Assembly (NCBI RefSeq): GCF_009193265.1
Contig: NZ_VZZZ01000001.1
Coordinates: forward strand, 186,001-250,000
Direction of reading: 5' to 3'
Source of the DNA: Marinobacter changyiensis
GTDB lineage: Bacteria; Pseudomonadota; Gammaproteobacteria; Pseudomonadales; Oleiphilaceae
DNA length: 64,000 bases
Made by a program: the position numbers and the translations under genes. Each line of letters begins with the position of its first letter. The first letter of the stretch is position 1. Below are positions 7,981 to 15,728 of the stretch, one piece after another. Under the pieces are notes generated by a model, which was not told the origin of the DNA, did no database searches, and saw nothing but the letters and a program-made list of their open reading frames with translations.

Positions 7981-9222
7981 ATGCTACCCACGACTTTTCG
8001 CGCACGTAAAATCGGGACGATCGATTCGCAATGGCAAGCTGTTTTTGATGACTACTGGCCGGCTTATAAAGCCTGGTACGCGCAGAAAAAGCGTGATGAC
8101 ATCAACCCGAGTGCGCTCAAAGAGGGGCATCGACAGCTCGTGACGGTTATGCCGGAAATGCAGCCGCTCTACGAAAGTTTTCGGGAGGCCAGTAATGATT
8201 GCCCTGTCGCGGCCCAGTTTTTGACGGGTTATCAGCCACCAGCCTATCTGGTGAGCTGTTCACAAGCGGTGTTGCTGAATGAAGAGCCGTCACTCATCCG
8301 TAATTATGACCTCAGTCCAGATCTGTCCGAGAACCTGCTGACCCAATCGAACTGGTTGGGGCAAGAGGTTATTGGTACCAATGAGTGCCTTTGGGGGCTG
8401 GATGACGGCATGAACAAGTCAGGGCTTGTCGCTTCGCTGACCTTCGGCGGCAGTAACAAGGTGGGGAAAGGTTTCGGCATCCCATTCATAGTGCGCTATG
8501 TGCTGCAGACCTGCGAGAACGTCAAGCAGGCTATAAAGGTATTGCAACGGGTACCGTCACACATGGCATACAACGTCACCCTTGTCGACAAGCGGGGGGA
8601 TTTTGCCACCGTGATGTTAGCCCCTGATCAACCCGCGAATGTTACCCGCGAACGCTGTATCACCAATCATCAGACACGAATAACCTGGCCACAGCAGGCA
8701 GTGTTTTCTAGAACGCTTGAGCGCAAACAGTTTCTGGATAAGTTGCTGGCAAGCGGCAAGATGAGTGAGCAGCAACTTCGCGAAGCATTCTTAGCCGCGC
8801 CATTGCTCTCTGGCAACTATCCACAACAGTTCGGTACGGTTTACACCGCTGTTTACAAACCAGTGAGTGGAACCATGTCGTATCACTGGCCCGAAGAGAA
8901 AGCCTGGAAGCATAGCTTTGCCAATTTCCGGGAAACGTCAAAAACGGTCAGTCTCGGGAAGCAAACAAATCCTGGGAAGCAGGCAAATCTGCTGACGGCG
9001 CCTGCTAATCTTCTTGAGCATGCTGATTCGAACCACAGTTTGCCAGCGAGTACTCGACAGCAACTGTTGCAAAGTCTCGTGTACTTACCCGCCTCGGTGG
9101 TAGGGCAACCGGATGCATTGGAAAAATTGAAACAGGTTCTACGGGCCGAAAATTCTTTTTCGTGGCAAGACTATGCCGATCAGGTAGCACAGGTTTGGCA
9201 TTATTCTGTGCCTGCGGATTAG
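7981..9222 (+). CDS. C45-family autoproteolytic acyltransferase/hydrolase (Ntn hydrolase)
   Basis: 413 aa, with AGGAG spaced 8 nt before the ATG at 7981. The segment SCSQAVLLNEEPSLIRNYDL matches the region around the nucleophile cysteine of C45 peptidases and acyl-CoA:6-aminopenicillanate acyltransferase-like proteins, which mature by self-cleavage before a cysteine. Further matches are GTNECLWGLDDGMNKSGLVA and, near the end, the long WPEEKAW segment. The protein has no signal peptide. Substrate is unknown; family members cleave or form amide bonds. The C-terminal 100 residues are less typical. It is transcribed away from the 120-aa unknown. Confidence 0.75.
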   Translation: MLPTTFRARKIGTIDSQWQAVFDDYWPAYKAWYAQKKRDDINPSALKEGHRQLVTVMPEMQPLYESFREASNDCPVAAQFLTGYQPPAYLVSCSQAVLLNEEPSLIRNYDLSPDLSENLLTQSNWLGQEVIGTNECLWGLDDGMNKSGLVASLTFGGSNKVGKGFGIPFIVRYVLQTCENVKQAIKVLQRVPSHMAYNVTLVDKRGDFATVMLAPDQPANVTRERCITNHQTRITWPQQAVFSRTLERKQFLDKLLASGKMSEQQLREAFLAAPLLSGNYPQQFGTVYTAVYKPVSGTMSYHWPEEKAWKHSFANFRETSKTVSLGKQTNPGKQANLLTAPANLLEHADSNHSLPASTRQQLLQSLVYLPASVVGQPDALEKLKQVLRAENSFSWQDYADQVAQVWHYSVPAD

Positions 9223-9296
9223 CCACCCCAGTGTAATAAATGCACGCAATTGCGGAAGAGTGGCAGCCTAAAACGCCGGGGGCTTGTTTCGGCCTA

Positions 9297-9328
9297 TTGA
9301 CTCCGGCTGGCTAATGGGTGTCCCGGTT
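9297..9328 (+). repeat. Solo IS110 right end plus target half-motif
   Basis: 24 nt ending GGCTGGCTAATGGGTG, followed by TCCCGGTT, reproduce the right terminus and downstream flank of both full IS110 copies. No transposase or left end is nearby. This is either a deletion scar of an earlier insertion or an independent donor-like site. Confidence 0.75.
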
Positions 9329-9340
9329 CCCCCCCGAGTG

Positions 9341-9628
9341 TCAGTTTTTGAGAGCGGTAATGCCGTCTATCTCAGTCACCGTTTTCGCATCCGCCCGCTC
9401 AATAATTTTCAGGAGGGTAGATTGAATCGTTTCATCCTCCCGGGCGTCACCCCCACTCGCAAACGTTTGCTTCTGGGGAGCCGCGCCCTCCTCCATGGTA
9501 AATGTAATAACGACCTCGGTGGCTGAATCCGGCGTTTTACCAAAATACTCCAGCGAAACTAACGGATACCCATGAAAGCCCTTCCTAACCTGCTTTGCAA
9601 TACGCTTCTTTGCTTTATCCATATGCAT
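9341..9628 (-). CDS. Small conserved hypothetical protein, 95 aa
   Basis: It begins MHMDKAKKRIAKQVRKGFHG and then YPLVSLEYFGKTPDSATEVV, with a basic N-terminus and an acidic C-terminal half. No signal peptide or membrane segment is visible. I have the impression of a small uncharacterised family found in gammaproteobacteria but cannot name it. The Met at residue 3 (9622) is an alternative start. It lies between the solo IS end and a dispersed motif, so it forms a single-gene module. Confidence 0.6.
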   Translation of the reverse strand: MHMDKAKKRIAKQVRKGFHGYPLVSLEYFGKTPDSATEVVITFTMEEGAAPQKQTFASGGDAREDETIQSTLLKIIERADAKTVTEIDGITALKN

Positions 9629-9720
9629 AAAAGTGCCCGTCGCTGCGCTTGTTATCTGGGTGCCACATGAACACCCAGTCGATACCGTTCACCAAATCTA
9701 TGCCGTTAAATCCATCAGAA

Positions 9721-9741
9721 AACAGATGTGTCCCGGTTTTC
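9721..9741 (+). repeat. Dispersed motif copy
   Basis: AACAGATGTGTCCCGGTTTTC, directly beside the 3' end of the DUF2238 gene (stop at 9744). Confidence 0.7.
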
Positions 9742-9743
9742 TT

Positions 9744-10358
9744 TTATCCCGTTGCATCCAGACCCTCCTCCGCCAGCAACGACAGTTGCACGTCGTGCCA
9801 GCGGGACAAAAACACCAACGCAGAGATAGCACCTATCAACGCCATTAACATGTCAGACTGTGTATCCCAGACGTATCCCTGGGCGCCGAGGAACGCGTCC
9901 GCGGCCTCGTCCGACAGCAGCGCCACCCACCATTCGATCAGCTCGTAGAAGGCACTGAAGGCCAGTGCAATGGAAATAACAAACAACACCAGCCAACCAC
10001 CACGCACCACGTTGCGACGTAGAAGAATTTCCCGCGCAATTAACGCTGGCACCAGGCCCTGGAAAAAATGCCCCAGTTTGTCGTAGTTGTTTCGCTCACT
10101 GCCAAACAGACCGTCAAACAGCGGCACCTCGGCGTAGGTGTAGTGCCCGCCCACAAACAGAATCACGCAGTGGGCCAGGATCAGTGTGTAGAGCAATGGG
10201 GTAAGCGGGAATCGCCTATAAGTGGCTAACAGAAGCAGACCGCCGACGATTCCGGGCGACACCTCAAGGAACCATGTCAATTGATCCTTCGGTTCAATGC
10301 CCGACCAGATCAGCACACTTCCGAAAACGAACGCCCAACAAAGAACCCATGGATTCAT
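9744..10358 (-). CDS. DUF2238 (YjdF-like) integral membrane protein
   Basis: 204 aa from the ATG at 10358 (a TTG one codon earlier is possible). About five or six hydrophobic segments are visible, with the family's conserved YDKLGHFFQGLVPALIAREI block and ALAFSAFYELIEWWVA. QSDMLMALIGAISALVFLS near the end also fits. The family is E. coli YjdF-like and of unknown molecular function. The position of the block HFFQG next to a conserved ELIEWW suggests a polar site buried in the membrane. Confidence 0.85.
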   Translation of the reverse strand: MNPWVLCWAFVFGSVLIWSGIEPKDQLTWFLEVSPGIVGGLLLLATYRRFPLTPLLYTLILAHCVILFVGGHYTYAEVPLFDGLFGSERNNYDKLGHFFQGLVPALIAREILLRRNVVRGGWLVLFVISIALAFSAFYELIEWWVALLSDEAADAFLGAQGYVWDTQSDMLMALIGAISALVFLSRWHDVQLSLLAEEGLDATG

Positions 10359-10479
10359 CAAACGGCAAGCCCCCGATACAGTAGACGCCAGATAGCGTTA
10401 CACTAAGTCAAAACGGAAAAACCACCTACATTAATGTTTGGCAGCTTGGTCGAACGGAATGTGCGAGAAGGGTCGGCTT

Positions 10480-10647
10480 ATGAATTACGAACACGCAATC
10501 GTGAAAGTTAACGGAGACGTTGCCACCCTGCTCTGCAACGGCTGTGGCATCACTATCGCAGAGAGCACCAAACACGAGGACCGTGAACACTACTGTACAA
10601 TGTGCATGAGCGGCAATTGCAAAGCAAAATTCAAAAAAGGGAAATAA
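10480..10647 (+). CDS. Small zinc-ribbon-like protein, 55 aa
   Basis: It begins MNYEHAIVKVNGDVATLLCN. Two CxxC pairs (CNGCG and CTMC) and an extra cysteine (GNCKAKFKKGK) suggest a metal-binding ribbon with a basic tail, compatible with nucleic-acid binding. GAAGGG lies 7 nt before the ATG at 10480; an upstream ATG at 10438 has no ribosome-binding site. I recognise no family. It is divergent from the DUF2238 gene within the same module. Confidence 0.6.
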   Translation: MNYEHAIVKVNGDVATLLCNGCGITIAESTKHEDREHYCTMCMSGNCKAKFKKGK

Positions 10648-10686
10648 AAAAACTTAATTTAACGTCCCTATAAACCTTTGCTCGAG

Positions 10687-10708
10687 ATATAGGTCTGTCC
10701 CGGTTTTC
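10687..10708 (+). repeat. Dispersed motif copy
   Basis: ATATAGGTCTGTCCCGGTTTTC, between the zinc-ribbon ORF and the DUF2914 gene. Confidence 0.75.
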
Positions 10709-10745
10709 GAAATCATCCTTTACCCGTTTCAAGGAAGCACGACCA

Positions 10746-11642
10746 GTGAAAACAGCGATACCGAAAAAGCGACCTTTTTCAGCTCGGTCCTCCAGCCTAC
10801 GCGAGCCCGCAAAACCCCAGGAGATTGTTGTGTATCGTTGGGGACGCATCTTTGCTGCTCTCTTCGTATTAATTCTGATGGTAGGGGGCATAATCTGGGG
10901 CGCTTTAGAGATCTTTGGCACCGGGGAACAAAAGGAAGCGCTGGTAGAGAATCAGAGCGTTGAGGCGCCTTCTCTCCCGTCGGTATTTATCGATGAGCCC
11001 GCGCCCGAGCCTCCATCTATCCAGTTACCGAAGACCGCAGCACGAGAAGAACCGGAAGTTGGCGCAAGCCCTCCCATGCCGGACCAGACAAATCCAGTTC
11101 AGGCAGAAGTCGCCGAGCCGCCTGCCTCCATGTCCGAAACTGCCTCGGAAACCGCATCGAGTGAATCCAGTGCAGAACCAGCACCCCCTCAGTCGGCCAG
11201 TCAGCCGAGCGAACCGGTGTCATCGGTAGAGCCCGCCTCCCTTCCGGCGCCGGCTGCAGAAGAATCCGAACCGTCCCGGGAAGATGCTGCCTCCATCGAG
11301 CTACTTTCTGATCACATAATCCGGGCGCAACTGAGTACCGGCCTGGAGGAAAAAGAGCCAATTGACGAAATCCCGAACGTTTTAAGGATGGACAGTGACG
11401 GACTGATTCGAATTTACCTGTTTACCGAAATCCAGGGCATGGAAGGTCAGCTGCACTTCCACGACTGGTACCTGGAGGGCGAACGGGTTGCGCGGGTGGA
11501 AATCAGGCCGTCGGTTGACCCCATGCGCGCATCCTCAGCCAAGTATATCGACCGGCACATGTTGGGAGACTGGCGAGTTGAGGTGGTGACAGAGGAAGGC
11601 GAGCTTTTGGCCAAGGGGGCGTTTTCCGTTCTCCCTCAATAA
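10746..11642 (+). CDS. DUF2914 domain membrane-anchored protein
   Basis: 298 aa with a GTG start preceded by AAGGAA. A short cytoplasmic N-terminus is followed by one membrane segment (RIFAALFVLILMVGGIIWGA), then about 130 residues rich in Pro, Ser, Ala and Glu, and a C-terminal DUF2914 domain (LRMDSDGLIRIYLFTEIQG, HDWYLEGERVARVEI, MLGDWRVEVVTEEGELLAKG). DUF2914 domains occur at the end of various envelope proteins and may bind a ligand, but the function is not established. The domain is probably periplasmic. It is a single-gene module bounded by dispersed motifs on both sides. Confidence 0.85.
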   Translation: MKTAIPKKRPFSARSSSLREPAKPQEIVVYRWGRIFAALFVLILMVGGIIWGALEIFGTGEQKEALVENQSVEAPSLPSVFIDEPAPEPPSIQLPKTAAREEPEVGASPPMPDQTNPVQAEVAEPPASMSETASETASSESSAEPAPPQSASQPSEPVSSVEPASLPAPAAEESEPSREDAASIELLSDHIIRAQLSTGLEEKEPIDEIPNVLRMDSDGLIRIYLFTEIQGMEGQLHFHDWYLEGERVARVEIRPSVDPMRASSAKYIDRHMLGDWRVEVVTEEGELLAKGAFSVLPQ

Positions 11643-11666
11643 ACGAAGTCGGAAGCAGAACATGTA

Positions 11667-11750
11667 GAAACCCGGGACAGGCCTGTTTTTCAATAAGCTT
11701 TGTGGGGCTTGTCCCTCAGCCCAAGCAAAAATAAGTCTGTCCCGGTTTTC
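11667..11750. repeat. Inverted pair of dispersed motifs
   Basis: A minus-oriented copy (11667-11690, GAAACCCGGGACAGGCCTG and four more T) faces a plus-oriented copy (11729-11750, ATAAGTCTGTCCCGGTTTTC) across 38 nt. The arrangement resembles a two-unit REP/BIME-like hairpin. It sits immediately before the retron RNA. Confidence 0.7.
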
Positions 11751-11776
11751 CGTTTTCCTCGATTTTTCATTTTTCG

Positions 11777-12014
11777 ATTGACTCTCACATTATGAGCAAC
11801 TACTTTTACCTCAGCGGGTGACATACGCCCGTTTGTAGTTCTCTGAATGTTGCTTGGCGCAGGAAATCGATGCCTTCTGGCGATCCGAAAGGATCATGAC
11901 CGGTCACCGCGGGTGTCCTTGCCTCTCAGCAAGCGCGTAGCGCGCGATCTGAGTAACGGGCATGGCCGCCGACGGTTGTCTGGCGTAAAGGAAGGGAGTC
12001 TACTCGTAGTCAAT
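11777..12014 (+). ncRNA. Candidate retron msr-msd RNA
   Basis: A 238-nt structured region with no credible gene. ATTGACT (11777-11783) and AGTCAAT (12008-12014) are complementary and would form the a1/a2 stem. An AGC with a possible branching G at 11796 follows a1. Then comes a msr-like stem AACTAC/GTAGTT (11798-11803 with 11835-11840) enclosing CGGG/CCCG, and TGAATGTTGCTTGGCGCA, which resembles the second msr hairpin of retron Ec86 as I remember it. The msd part has GATCC-GAAA-GGATC, CACC-GCG-GGTG, CTCAG...CTGAG enclosing CGCG/CGCG, and GCCGAC-GGTT-GTCTGGC. It lies upstream of a reverse transcriptase with retron signatures. Exact ends and branch site are inferred. Confidence 0.7.
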
Positions 12015-12092
12015 GTATATATTCCTGTTTCGGGGAAGTTTGGTCTGGCGCTCCTAGGAGCCTAAATCCATTAACTTAACCGGAGGATCCAC

Positions 12093-12281
12093 ATGGATCA
12101 TTTCAAAATAGAAATACAGGTAACATTCGTAAACAAAGAGAACGCATCCAAGCTGAATGAGAATGATGCTAAGGGTGTGAAACAAGTTGACTCGAGTACA
12201 GGACAAAGGTGGCATGGGTTGCCAGCCATCAAGTCTTGGGTTTTTATTCTGATAATGATTGTAAAATCGTTTTTTAGTTAA
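12093..12281 (+). CDS. 62-aa mini-protein with C-terminal membrane segment, putative retron accessory or effector
   Basis: An excellent ribosome-binding site (GGAGG, then ATCCAC, then ATG). It begins MDHFKIEIQVTFVNKENASK and is hydrophilic and charged for about 46 residues. It ends with a short hydrophobic stretch, SWVFILIMIVKSFFS. It sits between the candidate msr-msd RNA and the reverse transcriptase, 60 nt before the RT start. It is too small for a known retron effector that I recognise. A membrane-acting toxin released by retron disruption is a reasonable guess, but no homology supports it. Confidence 0.55.
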   Translation: MDHFKIEIQVTFVNKENASKLNENDAKGVKQVDSSTGQRWHGLPAIKSWVFILIMIVKSFFS

Positions 12282-12341
12282 AGCCGACTCCCCCCCTTTT
12301 GCTTTTTCTGCTAATCGTCCCGAATCGGCCAAGGATGACTT

Positions 12342-13517
12342 TTGGACAAGCCCTATTATCCGCATCTTCCAATATCCACGAATGAGACACTGGCCAAAAC
12401 GCTAGGAGTTCATCCCAAGCTTTTACAGGACTTTTGTGCTCGCTCAAATAGCTCATACACATCGTTCTCTGTTACGTCAAAATCTGGCAAACAACGCATC
12501 GTTTTCGAACCAAAATATGAACTCAAAAAGCTACAAAAACGCATTAATCACCGAATTTTTGAAAAAGTTAGGTTTCCGATTTATCTTCAAGGCGGAATAA
12601 AAGATTACGAGAAAAAGCGTGATTACGTGGAAAATGCGAAAATACATGCGAACTCCAAAACTTTAATATCTTTAGATATAAAGAATTTTTACGATAACAT
12701 TGGAGAAGCTTATGTATATCGAGTATTTAAATATTTTTTTAACTTTCCAGACGAAGTTTCAAAGACACTAACAGCACTGGTCACATTAAACGGGCGAGTC
12801 CCTCAGGGAGCATGCACATCCTCATACATCGCAAACCTCATATTCTTTAACTCGGAATATCGGATTGTTGCAAACTTAAGAGGACAAGGAGTTAAATACA
12901 CAAGGCTGCTAGATGACATTACTCTGTCCATCGAATCTGAAATTAGTGAAGAGCACACTAGCCAACTAATAAAAGATGTCATTGCTCTATTTAAAAAACA
13001 CGACCTGAAAGTTCAAAACAAGAAAACAAAGATTTCAGTAAAGCACTCTCACGCTCAGCCATATGATGTTACAGGCCTTTGGATTGGTCATTCAAAGCCA
13101 AAGTTAAGGAAAAGTGAACGCCGGTATATACGGCAGTTAGTATTTGAGTGTGAAAAGAAACATTCGCAAGGCTCAGCAGAGATTGATTACCATAAATTTT
13201 GGAATCATGTCTCTGGGCAAGTAGCAAAAATGCACCGTTTAGGTCACAGTCAAAGTGCCGATCTAAGGTCCAGACTAGCAATGATACTTCCGACTCTCGA
13301 TGATCTTTCTGAGAGAAAATTGGAAATTGATTTAAACAAACTCATTAATTCGAAAAAACAAACGTCACTTAAATATGGTGATATCACTAGAATCAACAAA
13401 GTTTTCTATACACTTGGAATACTATCCAGAACAAAAAGAAATAAATCAAGAAAACTGAGGCGTAAACTTAAGAACGCTTATCCTAAAATCCCCACCAAAG
13501 TAGAATACTGGCTATGA
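12342..13517 (+). CDS. Retron-type reverse transcriptase
   Basis: 391 aa. The start is TTG at 12342 with AAGGA six nt upstream; the nearby ATG at 12335 is out of frame. RT landmarks in order: NAKIH (98-102, the retron NAxxH motif), SLDIKNFYDNI with catalytic Asp112, PQGACTSSYIANLIF (154-168), an active site reading RLLDDITLS with Asp191 and Asp192, and VTG at 243-245, the retron VTG triplet. The usual Tyr-Ala before the two aspartates is Leu-Leu. The basic C-terminus (RKLRRKLKNAYPK) probably binds msr RNA. Base composition is clearly more AT-rich than neighbouring genes, indicating transfer. It overlaps the cold-shock gene by ATGA. Confidence 0.9.
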   Translation: MDKPYYPHLPISTNETLAKTLGVHPKLLQDFCARSNSSYTSFSVTSKSGKQRIVFEPKYELKKLQKRINHRIFEKVRFPIYLQGGIKDYEKKRDYVENAKIHANSKTLISLDIKNFYDNIGEAYVYRVFKYFFNFPDEVSKTLTALVTLNGRVPQGACTSSYIANLIFFNSEYRIVANLRGQGVKYTRLLDDITLSIESEISEEHTSQLIKDVIALFKKHDLKVQNKKTKISVKHSHAQPYDVTGLWIGHSKPKLRKSERRYIRQLVFECEKKHSQGSAEIDYHKFWNHVSGQVAKMHRLGHSQSADLRSRLAMILPTLDDLSERKLEIDLNKLINSKKQTSLKYGDITRINKVFYTLGILSRTKRNKSRKLRRKLKNAYPKIPTKVEYWL

Positions 13518-13726
13518 CTGACGAAAAAGAGCATGGAACCGTTCGAATGTTTGATCCATTTAAAGGATTTGGTTTTATCAGACGCGAAACAGGTAAAGAT
13601 GTTTTTGTATTCTTTGAAGATATAAAAACAAAAGACAGAGCGTTAGTCGAAGGAGACAAAGTTAGATTTGATGTGAAAAAGGAGCACAAGGGACCCAGAG
13701 CCTACGACGTAGAAAAAACTGGATAA
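13514..13726 (+). CDS. Cold-shock-domain protein, retron partner
   Basis: 70 aa, overlapping the RT stop by 4 nt (ATGA), so translation is coupled. It is a single cold-shock fold: GTVRMFDPFKGFGFIRRE with RNP1 KGFGFI, then KDVFVFFEDI with RNP2-like VFVFF, and EGDKVRFDVKKEHKGPRAYD. Such proteins bind single-stranded RNA or DNA. The tight coupling suggests that it binds the msr-msd RNA, msDNA or their precursor. From memory, cold-shock genes have been noted beside a subset of retron RTs; I cannot verify the type here. It is too divergent in context to be the housekeeping CspA. Confidence 0.88.
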   Translation: MTDEKEHGTVRMFDPFKGFGFIRRETGKDVFVFFEDIKTKDRALVEGDKVRFDVKKEHKGPRAYDVEKTG

Positions 13727-14233
13727 TGATTACTTTTCCGCTATCAAACCGATGGCTTTTACCATTCGCATCCTAAATTTTAGTGGAAAACACTATATAT
13801 TATATTTGAGTGCCTAGTTTCAATCGTGGAATGTTTTAAATATTCTTCCCGTTTAAGGTAGTGCCATCTTAGCGTCTTTGCCAGCAGTTAATATCATTGG
13901 AAACGTGGATTTTATTAGTCAAGCACCTCCCGCGGCTCCATGCAAAGAAGGTACAGTCGATCACGTTATAGTAACCAGGTTTTTCTCTATACTCAGAATC
14001 GGGACTCACACAGACGCACAATCCGCAAGCTCATGTAGAAAATAAATCTAGCCCGGTTTTATTTCCGGTTCTCTTCCTGGTTTTGGCATGCCAAAAAATC
14101 GTCACCTTAATGCTACTACACCTTATTTGAACCTCTACTATAACCAATTGACCTCGCAAGACTTAATGTAATTTTAGCGATCAAACAAAGCTTTTGCTTT
14201 TCTTTATCAGAAGTATGAACGAGAGAACCGGGA
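13727..14233. other. Non-coding AT-rich stretch after the retron
   Basis: 507 nt without a convincing gene on either strand. It contains one dispersed motif copy (14040-14060) and, at the right end, the half-motif flanking IS copy 2 (14221-14233). CATGTAGAAA precedes the motif at 14032 and also the inverted copy at 11661, suggesting that the two edges of the retron module share sequence. No terminator hairpin is obvious. Confidence 0.55.
14040..14060 (+). repeat. Dispersed motif copy, slightly diverged
   Basis: AAATAAATCTAGCCCGGTTTT differs from the consensus by TCTGTCCC becoming TCTAGCCC. It lies downstream of the retron. Confidence 0.65.
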
Positions 14234-15706
14234 CACCCATTAGCCAGCCGGAGTCAAGACACAATAAAAGACCTGACCGCTTTTTTATTGCGGTTTTTGG
14301 TTCCCTCAGATGCACACCCGCTATTTCAACTTTGGTTACGGACTGATCCGCACCAGACACCCATCAGGGTCAAGGATAGCTCGCCGAGCTATCCCCTGGC
14401 TTTCACCCCAAAAAATCATCCGTGCCTGACCGTGTCCAAGTGTTACAGATAGATGGTTAGCCGCTCTCGCGGTGCCAGTCTCAGAGTGGTTCACGGCCAC
14501 GGCGCATCAGCGCACTTAGCGTGCTCGGGAGAGTGCGTGGAGACCCATTCAGATCTCTGGTTGAACCATCCCGGTTTCCGGGTTGCTCCACACACTCAAA
14601 TCGTCATCAGGCAAAGAGTCTGGTTTGGTCAAAAGGCACCTGGTCGCGCATCACGTAGTAACAGGCTCTGGCCATTTTATGGGCCAGGGCTTTGGTTGCC
14701 AGGGCACCATTGCGCTGCGCCCGTTTGCGCTGGTAGAACCGGTGCGCCGTCTTATTGTGCCGGATGATGCTGAGGGCCAATTCAACGAACGCCCATCCCA
14801 AATATTTGTTTCCGTTACGCGTGTTGTTCTGCCCCTTGGCTTTGCCGTTGCTCAGCCGCCGACTGTTCACACAGCGACAGTAGGACGCATAGCGACCAAC
14901 GGTCGGGAAGCGCGTAATGTCGCCAGTTTCCAGTGCGATGGTTAAACCCAGGGTAGGACCGACGCCATCGACGGTCAGTAACATCTGAAATGCCTTGTTG
15001 AAACGCATCTGCTGGCTGATCTGTCGTTCCAGCATCTGAATTTGTTCGTTCAGAGTGCGGATCATCACCAGGTGGCAGTGCAATGCCCTGCGTAAATTGG
15101 GGTGATCAAAGACCTTCAGCAGTTCAGGTTGAGCTCGTTTGAGCTCGGTGCTATCGACACGCTGACTGGTGGACCGCCAGATCTGACTTTGAGCGCTGAT
15201 CAGATGCATGGCTCGCTCACGAACCAGCAGGAGCCGTTTACGCAACAGGTCTCGCAGGGTGCGTTCTTCAAAGGGGTAGATGTAACCGGTGGGCAAGATG
15301 CCCAGGCGCATCAGGTTGGCTAACCAACGGGCGTCTGAAACATCATCGGTGTGCTTCAGCCCTTGGTATTGCTGTACGGCCTGAGGATTGACCAGCATCA
15401 GTTCAAAGCCGGCAGCCTGCAGGCCATCTACCAGCCAGTACCAGTTGAAGGTCGATTCGACCGCGACGGCGTGGAGCTCCGCCTGGAAAGGACGTAGTGC
15501 CGCTTTGATCACCTCAATATCGTTTGGCAGACGTCGCTGGAAAACGATGTTGTCCTGAGGGTCGATAATGACGGCAACGCTGTTGTTGGAATGAAGATCA
15601 ATGGCGCAGAATAGACTCATGTCAGCCTCCTGTAGTGGCAGGTTTGTTTTGCCAACTACCAGCCTACTCCCGATGACGGGCTATGGGAGGCTGGCTACAT
15701 GATCTT
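14234..15706 (-). mobile_element. IS110-family (IS1111-like) insertion sequence, copy 2
   Basis: About 1473 bp, inverted relative to copy 1 and nearly identical to it over transposase and both ends. On its own sense strand it is flanked by AATAGATCTG on the left and TCCCGGTT on the right, so it interrupts one copy of the dispersed motif. The left end sits 22 nt from the stop codon of the NERD-domain gene. In the non-coding right end the candidate guide segment reads AGAGATCTGAATGGG, where copy 1 reads AGAAGTCTGAATGGG. Confidence 0.88.
14607..15620 (-). CDS. IS110-family DEDD transposase, copy 2
   Basis: 337 aa, full length and in frame, with the same domains as the copy at 968-1981 (N-terminal DEDD domain, C-terminal domain with the RYASYCRCVNS serine region). 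It differs at scattered positions, for example NIVFQRR for NVVFQRR, RERAMHL for RERVMHL, LRFNK-type changes near residue 210, and ELALSII for ELAHSII. Both copies therefore look potentially functional, and their divergence is small. Confidence 0.95.
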   Translation of the reverse strand: MSLFCAIDLHSNNSVAVIIDPQDNIVFQRRLPNDIEVIKAALRPFQAELHAVAVESTFNWYWLVDGLQAAGFELMLVNPQAVQQYQGLKHTDDVSDARWLANLMRLGILPTGYIYPFEERTLRDLLRKRLLLVRERAMHLISAQSQIWRSTSQRVDSTELKRAQPELLKVFDHPNLRRALHCHLVMIRTLNEQIQMLERQISQQMRFNKAFQMLLTVDGVGPTLGLTIALETGDITRFPTVGRYASYCRCVNSRRLSNGKAKGQNNTRNGNKYLGWAFVELALSIIRHNKTAHRFYQRKRAQRNGALATKALAHKMARACYYVMRDQVPFDQTRLFA

Positions 15707-15728
15707 CAGATCTATTTTTGAATCGATA

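Noticed and set aside
11847-12065. 72-codon plus-strand ORF within the retron RNA
   Set aside because: It lies inside the hairpins of the candidate msd, has no ribosome-binding site and no protein-like composition.
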